A DNA stretch of 8,207 nucleotides from an uncultured Lachnospiraceae bacterium (GTDB lineage Bacteria > Bacillota_A > Clostridia > Lachnospirales > Lachnospiraceae), in NCBI GenBank assembly GCA_902780985.1, contig CACZHN010000205.1, positions 1 through 8,207 of the forward strand. Direction: 5' to 3'. The position numbers and the translations under genes are program-made. Each line of letters starts with the position of its first letter. Within the stretch, counting starts at the first letter, position 1. The notes beneath the pieces are model-generated. The model saw only the letters and a list, made by a program, of their open reading frames with translations. It searched no databases and had not been told where the DNA came from. Below are positions 1-6,720 of this stretch, in pieces.

Positions 1-911
1 GCTTTATCATGATGAATGTTGATAAGGCACATGAGGAAGGCATCACAGATGAGATGATAGCGAGCGTCGGCCTTTCAGACCTTACAATGGCTGATAAGTG
101 GATCCTTTGCAAGGCTAATCAGCTGGCAAAGGATGTTACAGACAACATGGAGAAGTATGAGCTGGGAATCGCAGCCGACAAGATTCATGACTTCCTGTGG
201 GATGAGTTCTGTGACTGGTATATCGAGATGGTTAAGCCGAGACTCTGGAACGCTGAGGACTCAACAAAGGCTGCGGCAATCTGGACACTTAAGAAGGTTC
301 TTGGAATCGGACTTAAGCTGCTTCATCCATATATGCCGTTCGTGACAGAAGAAATCTACTGCACACTTACAGACGAGGAATCTATCATGATCTCCGAGTG
401 GCCTAAGTTCACAGAAGAGTATCAGTTCACAGAGGATGCAGATAAGGTTGATATCATCAAGGACGGAGTTCGTGCTATCAGAAACATCCGTACAGAGATG
501 AACGTACCGCCATCAAAGAAGGCCAGCGTAATCGTAGTATCCGATAAGGAGAATATACGCAGCGTATTCGAGGAGTCAAGCAGCTTCTTCGGAGCACTGG
601 CATATGCTAACGATATTAAGACTCAGAGTGATAAGACAGGAATCGCAGATGATGCGGTATCAGTTGTTATCCACAATGCAGTTATATATATTCCATTCGC
701 AGAGCTTGTAGATGTTGCCAAGGAGCTTGAGCGTCTCAATAAGGAGAAGGCTCGTCTTGAAGGTGAGATCAAGCGTGGCGAAGGCATGCTTGGAAATCCT
801 AACTTCGTTGACAAGGCTCCTGCTACAAAGGTGGAGGCTGAGAAGGCTAAGCTTCAGAAGTATAAGGAAACTTACGAACAGGTACTTGAAAGAATTAATC
901 AGCTTGGATAG
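1..911 (+). CDS. valS: Valyl-tRNA synthetase, C-terminal part (5' end outside window)
   Basis: This is the last third of a class I aminoacyl-tRNA synthetase that charges tRNA-Val in the cytoplasm. The frame is open from base 3 and reads FIMMNV at the edge, matching the end of the family's catalytic core (usually NASRF.MMN), so the ATG at 9 is internal rather than a start. Numbering from that Met, residues 20-200 form the anticodon-binding helical domain, with the family blocks FLWDEFCDWYIE (62-73) and LHPYMPFVTEEIY (105-117). Residues about 232-297 form the charged C-terminal coiled-coil arm that contacts tRNA, including the conserved NPNFVDKAP (263-271). The HIGH and KMSKS motifs and the editing domain lie upstream of the window. 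Leu and Arg codons are mostly CTT and CGT, fitting high expression. The gene ends in TAG, 29 nt before gdpP. Identification is firm. Confidence 0.96.
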   Translation, partial: FIMMNVDKAHEEGITDEMIASVGLSDLTMADKWILCKANQLAKDVTDNMEKYELGIAADKIHDFLWDEFCDWYIEMVKPRLWNAEDSTKAAAIWTLKKVLGIGLKLLHPYMPFVTEEIYCTLTDEESIMISEWPKFTEEYQFTEDADKVDIIKDGVRAIRNIRTEMNVPPSKKASVIVVSDKENIRSVFEESSSFFGALAYANDIKTQSDKTGIADDAVSVVIHNAVIYIPFAELVDVAKELERLNKEKARLEGEIKRGEGMLGNPNFVDKAPATKVEAEKAKLQKYKETYEQVLERINQLG

Positions 912-940
912 CGTATGTTTTACGTTACGGAGAAAGAAGT

Positions 941-2986
941 ATGAGTAACGAGAGAAAACTCAAGGGAAAAATCAAATATCTGATAATCGTGCCGATAGTA
1001 CTGGCACTGATTCTGATGGGCATCTGTATCTATCTCTTCGGACCGTATTCGAAGCAGACTATAACTGCGGTGGTGGCACTGCTTATCTACATAGTGCTGG
1101 TAATCGTAGCATATGTCAGACTCATGCCGGTCATCAACTCCACCATGGTGGAATATGCACTGGAACAGGGGAAGATACAGAATGAGCTCCTGCGTGACCT
1201 TGCTGTTCCGTACACAATCCTTGATACTGACGGCCATGTTATGTGGGCAAACTCGAAGTTCTACGAGATCATCGGTGTCACGGACAAGAAGCACATCAAG
1301 AAGACTATCGAGGCGTACTTCCCGCAGCTTACACCTGCGGTGTTTAACGGCGCCGAAGATCTGGCGATGGATATTGAATACGGTGACAGGATATTCAATG
1401 CGGATATCCGCCGTGTAGACCTGACAAATGTATTCCTTGAGGACAAGGCAGAGCATAAGGATGACGAGATCGTTATAGCCGTTTATCTCTTCGATGTAAC
1501 AGAACTCAGACGACTCATGCAGGAGAACGAGGACCAGAAACTGGTTGCCGGTCTTGTATACATCGATAACTACGATGAGGTTATGGACTCGCTTGAGGAT
1601 GTTAAGCATTCCATCCTTACGGCACTTGTTGACCGAAAGATCAACATGTACCTTTCAAATGCGGATGCCATCGTAAGACATATAGAGAATGATAAATACT
1701 TCTGTGTATTCAGACAGAAATACATGCAGATGCTGAGAGACGATAAGTTCGCACTTCTCGATGAAGTTAAGAGCATCAATGTCGGCAATGAAATTGCCAT
1801 GACTCTCAGTATGGGTATCGGACTGGGTTCTGACAGCTTTATTGAAGACTATGAATATGCTAAAGTTGCCATCGGTCTGGCTCTCGGACGAGGCGGTGAT
1901 CAGGTTGCGGTCAAGGCCGGTGACCAGGTTACTTACTACGGAGGAAAGAGTGCCGGTACCGAGAAGACAACCCGAGTTAAAGCGAGAGTTAAGGCTCAGG
2001 CTTTCGAGGAACTCCTTGTCGGTAAAGAGAAGGTCATCATCATGGCTCATAAGAGACCGGATTCCGATGCCTTCGGTTCTGCAGTGGGTATCTACCGTAT
2101 GGTAAGTGCTCTCGGCAAGGAAGCTTACATAGTTCTGAATGAAGTAACAGACGCCATAAAACCGATCGTGGCTACATTTAACAACAGCAATTACAGCGAT
2201 ATGATCGTTAACAGCGAACAGGCAATGTCCATGGTGGATAACGGCACCATGCTGGTTGTCTGCGACGTTAACAGACCGAGCATGACGGAGTGTGAGGAGC
2301 TTATCGGCATGGTTTCCACGGTGGTTGTATTCGATCACCACAGACAGACCAGCGAAGCTATCCAGAAAGCGACTCTGTCCTATATAGAGCCTTTCGCATC
2401 ATCCGCCTGCGAGATGATCGCGGAAATGTATGAGTACATGTCGGTTACACCGAAGCTTCGTCAGCAGGAAGCCGATGCAATGTATGCTGGAATCCTTATC
2501 GATACCGATAACTTCCTGGTAAAGACGGGTGTAAGAACTTTCGAGGCCGCTGCATTTCTCAGGAAGTCCGGCGCGGATGTTACCCGTGTAAGAAAGATGT
2601 TCAGAAGCTCCATGATGGAGATGAAGGAACGTTCTCAGGGTATTAGCAACGCCGAAATTTATATGAACAACTTTGCTCTGAGCTATGTTGATCCGGATCC
2701 GGAAAGCGAAGATGCTCCTACGGTTCCGGTAGCCAAGGTTGCCAACGAGCTGCTTAATGTGGTAAATGTTAAGGCATCCTTCGTAGTTACCGAAGCGGAT
2801 AACGGAGTCCTTTATGTATCGGCCCGTTCCATCGGAGACGTAAATGTACAGATAATCATGGAACGCTTCAACGGAGGCGGACATGCCAATGTAGCCGGTG
2901 CTCAGCTGCCGGATAAGAAGAAGGAAGAATTCTTCGAAGAGCTGAAAGCCGTACTCAAAGAGATGTATGAGTCGGGTGAGATTTAA
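941..2986 (+). CDS. gdpP: Cyclic-di-AMP phosphodiesterase GdpP (membrane DHH-family phosphoesterase)
   Basis: GdpP proteins hydrolyse the second messenger c-di-AMP to pApA and so influence osmotic, potassium and cell-wall homeostasis. The 681-residue product has the full family architecture. Two membrane helices lie at about 12-33 and 41-62. A PAS domain covers about 84-195. A degenerate GGDEF domain covers about 200-335 and ends in the family hallmark LALGRGGDQVAVK. A DHH/DHHA1 phosphoesterase follows from about 364. Metal-binding motifs are all present: HKRPDSD (H370, D374, D376), D442 in VCDVNRP, DHH at 465-467, D521 in ILIDTDNF, and GGGH at 645-648. The protein should therefore be catalytically competent, and its length is normal for the family. 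The ATG is preceded by GGAG (929-932) at 8-nt spacing. The gdpP-rplI-dnaB order is conserved in Firmicutes. The PAS domain binds haem in some homologues; that is not shown here. Confidence 0.95.
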   Translation: MSNERKLKGKIKYLIIVPIVLALILMGICIYLFGPYSKQTITAVVALLIYIVLVIVAYVRLMPVINSTMVEYALEQGKIQNELLRDLAVPYTILDTDGHVMWANSKFYEIIGVTDKKHIKKTIEAYFPQLTPAVFNGAEDLAMDIEYGDRIFNADIRRVDLTNVFLEDKAEHKDDEIVIAVYLFDVTELRRLMQENEDQKLVAGLVYIDNYDEVMDSLEDVKHSILTALVDRKINMYLSNADAIVRHIENDKYFCVFRQKYMQMLRDDKFALLDEVKSINVGNEIAMTLSMGIGLGSDSFIEDYEYAKVAIGLALGRGGDQVAVKAGDQVTYYGGKSAGTEKTTRVKARVKAQAFEELLVGKEKVIIMAHKRPDSDAFGSAVGIYRMVSALGKEAYIVLNEVTDAIKPIVATFNNSNYSDMIVNSEQAMSMVDNGTMLVVCDVNRPSMTECEELIGMVSTVVVFDHHRQTSEAIQKATLSYIEPFASSACEMIAEMYEYMSVTPKLRQQEADAMYAGILIDTDNFLVKTGVRTFEAAAFLRKSGADVTRVRKMFRSSMMEMKERSQGISNAEIYMNNFALSYVDPDPESEDAPTVPVAKVANELLNVVNVKASFVVTEADNGVLYVSARSIGDVNVQIIMERFNGGGHANVAGAQLPDKKKEEFFEELKAVLKEMYESGEI

Positions 2987-3006
2987 TATAGAAAGAGAGA
3001 AGTACA

Positions 3007-3456
3007 ATGAAAGTTATATTACTGGTTGACGACAGAAAGCTTGGCAAAAAAGGCCAGATAGTAGAAGTTAATGACGGATATGCAAGAAACTACGTCCTTC
3101 CTAAGAAGGTAGGTATGGAAGCAACTCCTAAGAACCTTAACGACTGGAAGCTTAAGAAGGCACACGAGGATAAGGTTGCGGCTGAGAAGCTTGCAGAGGC
3201 TAAGGCTCTTGCAGAGGAACTTAAGGATAAGAAGGTTACGGCAAAGCTTAAGGTAGGTGCTAACGGCAACACCTTCGGTTCTGTATCTTCAAAGGAAGTT
3301 GCAGAGCTTATAAAGAAGCAGCTGGGCTACGAATTCGATAAGAAGAAGATCATCATGAAGGATGCCGCAAAGGGACTGGGCGGATACGAAGTTGGTATCA
3401 AGCTTCACCCTGAAGTTACGGCACAGATTCTTCTTGATGTACAGGAAGAGAAATAA
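3007..3456 (+). CDS. rplI: 50S ribosomal protein bL9
   Basis: L9 is a 23S rRNA-binding protein of the large subunit near the L1 stalk, linked to frame maintenance and translational fidelity. The 149-residue length is standard. The N-terminal RNA-binding domain (about 1-50) starts MKVILLVD and carries the signature GYARNYVLPKKVGMEAT (24-40). A long Lys/Ala/Glu-rich connecting helix spans about 41-75, and the C-terminal domain (76-147) includes NTFGSVS (88-94). The start lies 20 nt after gdpP and is preceded by a purine-rich but imperfect Shine-Dalgarno (AGAGAGAAG, 2994-3002). Codon choice is strongly biased (CTT for Leu, AAG for Lys), as expected for a ribosomal protein. It probably shares a transcript with gdpP and dnaB. 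No anomaly is seen. Confidence 0.97.
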   Translation: MKVILLVDDRKLGKKGQIVEVNDGYARNYVLPKKVGMEATPKNLNDWKLKKAHEDKVAAEKLAEAKALAEELKDKKVTAKLKVGANGNTFGSVSSKEVAELIKKQLGYEFDKKKIIMKDAAKGLGGYEVGIKLHPEVTAQILLDVQEEK

Positions 3457-3460
3457 ATTC

Positions 3461-3476
3461 AGGTGAGGATTCGCCT
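3461..3476 (+). promoter_or_regulatory. Small hairpin between rplI and dnaB
   Basis: AGGTGA (3461-3466) and TCGCCT (3471-3476) form a 6-bp stem with one G-U pair and a GGAT loop. It starts 4 nt after the rplI stop and ends 4 nt before the dnaB Shine-Dalgarno (GAAGGA, 3481-3486). No U tract follows, so it is not an intrinsic terminator. It could act as an RNA-processing or stability element that sets L9 and DnaB levels separately, or it may be chance. Confidence 0.3.
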
Positions 3477-3493
3477 ATAAGAAGGATATTGAA

Positions 3494-4642
3494 ATGGCTG
3501 AGGATAATGTAATTTCAAGGATTCCTCCTCACGATGATGAGGCTGAGCGAAGTGTCATTGCGTCTATGATCGTAGACCGCGAGGCGGCTTCCGAGATAAG
3601 CTCCATCCTCGACAAGGAGGACTTCTATAATACAGCATACGGAATCGTATATCAGGCGCTGGTGGAACTGACGCTGGCAGGCCAGCAGATCGACGAACTG
3701 ATCCTGGCTGACAAGCTGAAGCAGATGGGAGCTCCGGAAGAGCTCTGCAGTACCGGATATATCACCGATATAGTTATGCAGCTTACTACTTCCGCATTTG
3801 CGACAGAGCATGCGGAGATAGTTAAGAACAAGTCTAATCTGAGAAAGCTCATCAAGATGGCCGACGGTCTGGCGAAGAGCTGCTATGAAGGCAACAGTTC
3901 GGCGGATGTTATGGCCGGCATGGCTGAAGATCAGATATTCAAGCTCGTACAAAATATGAATAACAGATCCGATTATACGCCGATAAGAAATATCCTTATC
4001 AACGTTATCGGAGAAATAGAAGAGGCTTCACGTCATAAGGGCAGGGTAAACGGTGTCCCTACCGGCTTCACGGATCTGGATACTAAGCTTACCGGTCTTC
4101 ACGGCGGAGAGCTTATACTTATTGCGGCCCGTCCTGCCATGGGTAAGACCGCACTGGTGCTTAATATAGCCCATCACGTAGCGGTTAGAGAGAAGATACC
4201 TGTAGCCATATTCTCCCTCGAGATGTCGAAGGAGTCTCTGGTCAGCCGTATCATTTCCCTTGATTCCATGGTTGAAGCACAGTCCATCCGTACCGGTAAT
4301 ATCAGGGATGAGGACTGGGTTAAGATCATCGAGAGTACGGATAACATATCCCGTGCGTCCCTGATCATTGACGATAACGGCGGTATCACCATGCCGGAGC
4401 TGAGATCCAAGTGCCGTAAGCTGAAGCATACGGAGAATATAGGACTTGTCATCCTGGACTACCTCCAGCTGGTTAATAAGTCGGGACATGTAGAGTCCCA
4501 GCAGCAGTTCGTATCCGATGTATCCCGTGCTTTGAAGGGTATTGCCCGTGAGCTGAATATACCGGTCATTGCTCTTTCACAGCTTAACCGTTCGGTTGAC
4601 TCGAGACCTGACCACATTCATTTACAGAGACGATTATTATAA
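3494..4642 (+). CDS. dnaB: Replicative DNA helicase DnaB, truncated by frameshift
   Basis: DnaB is the ring-shaped hexameric helicase that unwinds DNA at the replication fork and recruits primase. This frame encodes the first 374 native residues plus 8 out-of-frame ones. The N-terminal domain (about 10-110) begins with IPPHDDEAERSVIASM, a normal DnaB start. The RecA-like ATPase domain from about 185 has Walker A ARPAMGKT (212-219), SLEMS (241-245), Walker B VILDYLQL (319-326) and the ALSQLNRSV block (360-368). After SRPDH (370-374) the family continues with motif H4 (RPM.SDLRESG.IEQDAD), but here the reading runs out of frame to a stop at 4640-4642. The C-terminal part resumes in another frame directly afterwards, so about 62 nt appear to be missing. 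DnaB is essential, so a sequencing or assembly deletion, or a second intact copy elsewhere, is likelier than a living cell lacking it. Confidence 0.9.
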   Translation: MAEDNVISRIPPHDDEAERSVIASMIVDREAASEISSILDKEDFYNTAYGIVYQALVELTLAGQQIDELILADKLKQMGAPEELCSTGYITDIVMQLTTSAFATEHAEIVKNKSNLRKLIKMADGLAKSCYEGNSSADVMAGMAEDQIFKLVQNMNNRSDYTPIRNILINVIGEIEEASRHKGRVNGVPTGFTDLDTKLTGLHGGELILIAARPAMGKTALVLNIAHHVAVREKIPVAIFSLEMSKESLVSRIISLDSMVEAQSIRTGNIRDEDWVKIIESTDNISRASLIIDDNGGITMPELRSKCRKLKHTENIGLVILDYLQLVNKSGHVESQQQFVSDVSRALKGIARELNIPVIALSQLNRSVDSRPDHIHLQRRLL

Positions 4643-4784
4643 TCCCGATACGGAGAAGCCGGGAGTTGCTGAGGTTATCGTGGCTAAGCAGAGAAACGGA
4701 TCCACGGGTCCTGTGGAACTGGCATGGCTGGGAAGATACACCAAGTTCTCCAACCTGCTTCGTAAGAAAGAGGATAAGAAGTAA
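4605..4784 (+). pseudogene. dnaB: C-terminal remnant of dnaB in a shifted frame
   Basis: In this frame (GAC at 4605) the sequence reads DLTTFIYRDDYYN and then AKQRNGSTGPVELAW, the conserved DnaB C-terminus, ending in a Lys-rich tail at TAA 4782-4784. The Arg of KQRNG aligns with the arginine finger of E. coli DnaB (R442) and is retained, but it is not reachable from the dnaB start without a frame change. No independent start with a ribosome site is apparent. Joined to the upstream part with the missing segment restored, the protein would be about 450 residues, normal for DnaB. The stop codon overlaps the next gene's ATG by one base (TAATG). Confidence 0.85.
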
Positions 4785-5434
4785 TGAGAGCTGTACTTAT
4801 AACAGGAGCATCCAGAGGAATAGGAAGAGCAACGGCTCTGGCTTTTGCGAAGAGCGGCGGATTCGACGCCATCGTACTCGTGTCCAGAACCGAGAACGGA
4901 AGCCTTGAAGCCCTTGCGGCCGAAATAGGCGGGATAAACTCGGGCCTTCGGGTCATAACTTCCTACGGAAATGCGGGAGACCGGGAGTTCATCAACGGTC
5001 TTCACGACAGACTGACCCGGGATGCGGTGAGAGTGGAACTTCTCATCAATAACGCTGCGGTGTCCTATGTGGGTCTTCTCACGGATATGACGGGAGAAGA
5101 TTGGGACGAGACCGTCAGCACAAATCTTACATCGGTATTTAATACCTGCCACGCATTTGTCCCTGACATGGTCAGAGAAAAAGAAGGCAGGATAATAAAC
5201 GTATCTTCGGTCTGGGGACTGGTGGGCGCTTCCTGCGAAGTCGCCTACAGCGCCACAAAGGGAGCGGTGAATGCTTTCACCAAGGCTCTCGCAAAAGAAC
5301 TGGCACCCAGCGGGATACCGGTAAATGCAGCAGCCTTCGGCGTTATCGACACCGATATGAACAGGAATCTTTCCGATGAGGACAGATCCGACTTCACGGG
5401 AGAAGTGGTCAAGTTCGACGGCGGCTGGATATAG
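4784..5434 (+). CDS. SDR-family oxidoreductase, EF-P 5-aminopentanone reductase-like, short near C-terminus
   Basis: This is a classical short-chain dehydrogenase with a Rossmann fold. It shows the NAD(P) motif TGASRGIG (7-14), NNAA (89-92), N114, catalytic S142 in NVSSVWG, and Y155/K159 in YSATK. The WG.VGASCEV.YSA.KG segment and the GVIDTDMN segment resemble the YmfI-type reductases that modify elongation factor P (5-aminopentanone to 5-aminopentanol). FabG-like 3-oxoacyl reductases are the alternative. At 216 residues it is shorter than the usual 240-247. After LSDEDR (196-201) the sequence jumps to SDFTGEVVKFDGGWI, skipping the IP.GR.GTPEEVA.AV.FLAS helix region (about 28-30 residues) in frame. 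That region closes over substrate and cofactor, so activity may be impaired. The ATG overlaps the dnaB stop (TAATG), suggesting translational coupling. SDR identity is secure; the substrate is inferred. Confidence 0.85.
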   Translation: MRAVLITGASRGIGRATALAFAKSGGFDAIVLVSRTENGSLEALAAEIGGINSGLRVITSYGNAGDREFINGLHDRLTRDAVRVELLINNAAVSYVGLLTDMTGEDWDETVSTNLTSVFNTCHAFVPDMVREKEGRIINVSSVWGLVGASCEVAYSATKGAVNAFTKALAKELAPSGIPVNAAAFGVIDTDMNRNLSDEDRSDFTGEVVKFDGGWI

Positions 5435-5445
5435 GAGAAGATATT

Positions 5446-6684
5446 ATGGGTGGAGTATACGTAGAGTTTTTCTCGGATGAGGCACTGGAAAATGTAATGT
5501 GCCTTCTCCAGTACAAACCGGACAGGATCATTTATCTCGGTCATAAGCACAACATGATCACCAAGAAAATGCAGAGCCTTATGGCATTTGCGGAGCTGAC
5601 CAGTCCGAAAACATTAATAGATTTCCGCGAGGTTGCCCGTGATAATCTGGATGAATGTATCGACGTTCTCCAGGAAGTTGCGGACGAATATCCGGATGCC
5701 AATTACGAGCTGACGGGCGGCGGCGAGATGCTGCTCATAGCCTTCGGTTACGTAAAGGCAAGACAGCAGGCCAGAGGAGAGGAACTGAATACTCTTCGTA
5801 TCGACCCGTATACCACAACGGAAGTTCATCTGTCCAACAGCCGTGTTTCAAAGCAGCATGACACCATCAAGATAACCGTTGAGCAGAATATCATCCTGCA
5901 CGGCGGACATCTGACGGCGCAGACCGGCAATTTTTCCACATGGAATTTCACGGAAGAATTCAAGCGTGATATCCGTACTATCTGGAACATTGCCTGCCAG
6001 ATGAAGCATAAATGGAATAATTACTGTTCCGTTATCGAGGATGTCTTTAAGGACAGCCCTGCAGACGAAACGGGGCTCTTTACGCTTTCCAGAAACCGTC
6101 TGGGTTCTGCGGAAGCCATGTTCGAACGCCTGAATGAGGCGAATATGCTGAAGGACTTCAGACAGGAGAGAAATACTCTGTCCTTCAGATTCAAGAACGA
6201 CCAGATAAAAAATATTGTGACAAAGACCGGAAATCTTCTGGAGCTGCACGTATATGAAGTAGCATCCAGACGTCCGGATATCTTCACGGATCAGGTTATA
6301 GGAGCGGTCATCGACTGGAATCCTAAGCGTGAGAACGAGACCGAGGAAGATAAGGAATACAGACATTATATAAGAGCTAATTACGACACCATCAACGAGA
6401 TAGACGTGGTGCTCATGAGATCCACTATACCGACTTTCATATCATGCAAGAGCGGTAAGGCGGGAAGCCTGGCACTTCACGAGCTGGAGACCGTAACCAG
6501 CCGGTTCGGCGGCAATTACGCCAAGAAGGTACTGGTCATGGCAACTCCGTGCGATAAGTCTCAGAGCGGAATGTCCTTCTTTAAGCAGAGAGCCAAGGAC
6601 ATGCATATCTGGGTTCTGGACAATGTCTACGAGATGAGTGACGAGAAATTATTAAAGAATTTGATCAGGATACAGGGCGTTTAA
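5446..6684 (+). CDS. CARF-domain PD-(D/E)XK nuclease-like protein (DUF1887, Card1/Can2-like)
   Basis: The 412-residue protein has the three-part layout of DUF1887/Card1/Can2 proteins, which in type III CRISPR immunity bind cyclic tetra-adenylate and cut nucleic acid. An N-terminal Rossmann-like CARF domain (about 1-140) starts VYVEFFSDEALENV and carries ELTGGGEML (88-96) where the family has a TGGTK ligand motif. A central winged-helix-like region (about 205-255) follows. The C-terminal nuclease fold has E266 in NLLELHVYE, D320 in NEIDVV, and FISCKSGK (331-338), where K335 is kept but the usual acidic residue of ExK is S333. Both motifs depart from the canonical form, so ligand binding and catalysis may be altered or lost. 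A good Shine-Dalgarno (AGGAG, 5433-5437) overlaps the SDR stop. No CRISPR array or cas gene is in the window. The family call rests on motif recognition, without a search. Confidence 0.8.
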   Translation: MGGVYVEFFSDEALENVMCLLQYKPDRIIYLGHKHNMITKKMQSLMAFAELTSPKTLIDFREVARDNLDECIDVLQEVADEYPDANYELTGGGEMLLIAFGYVKARQQARGEELNTLRIDPYTTTEVHLSNSRVSKQHDTIKITVEQNIILHGGHLTAQTGNFSTWNFTEEFKRDIRTIWNIACQMKHKWNNYCSVIEDVFKDSPADETGLFTLSRNRLGSAEAMFERLNEANMLKDFRQERNTLSFRFKNDQIKNIVTKTGNLLELHVYEVASRRPDIFTDQVIGAVIDWNPKRENETEEDKEYRHYIRANYDTINEIDVVLMRSTIPTFISCKSGKAGSLALHELETVTSRFGGNYAKKVLVMATPCDKSQSGMSFFKQRAKDMHIWVLDNVYEMSDEKLLKNLIRIQGV

Positions 6685-6720
6685 GCTTTTCCTAGCGAAT
6701 TACAACGGGAGGAACCTTAA

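Noticed and set aside
920..2341. Long antisense open frames (920-1609 and 1655-2341, minus strand, about 229 residues each)
   Set aside because: They lie wholly or almost wholly opposite the clearly coding gdpP frame, have no recognisable domain and no ribosome site, and arise from its codon bias.
4600..4645. Programmed ribosomal frameshift or intein as the explanation for the dnaB break
   Set aside because: Conserved residues of motif H4 are missing, so a frame change alone would not restore DnaB; there is no slippery heptamer with a downstream pseudoknot evident, and nothing is inserted as an intein would be.
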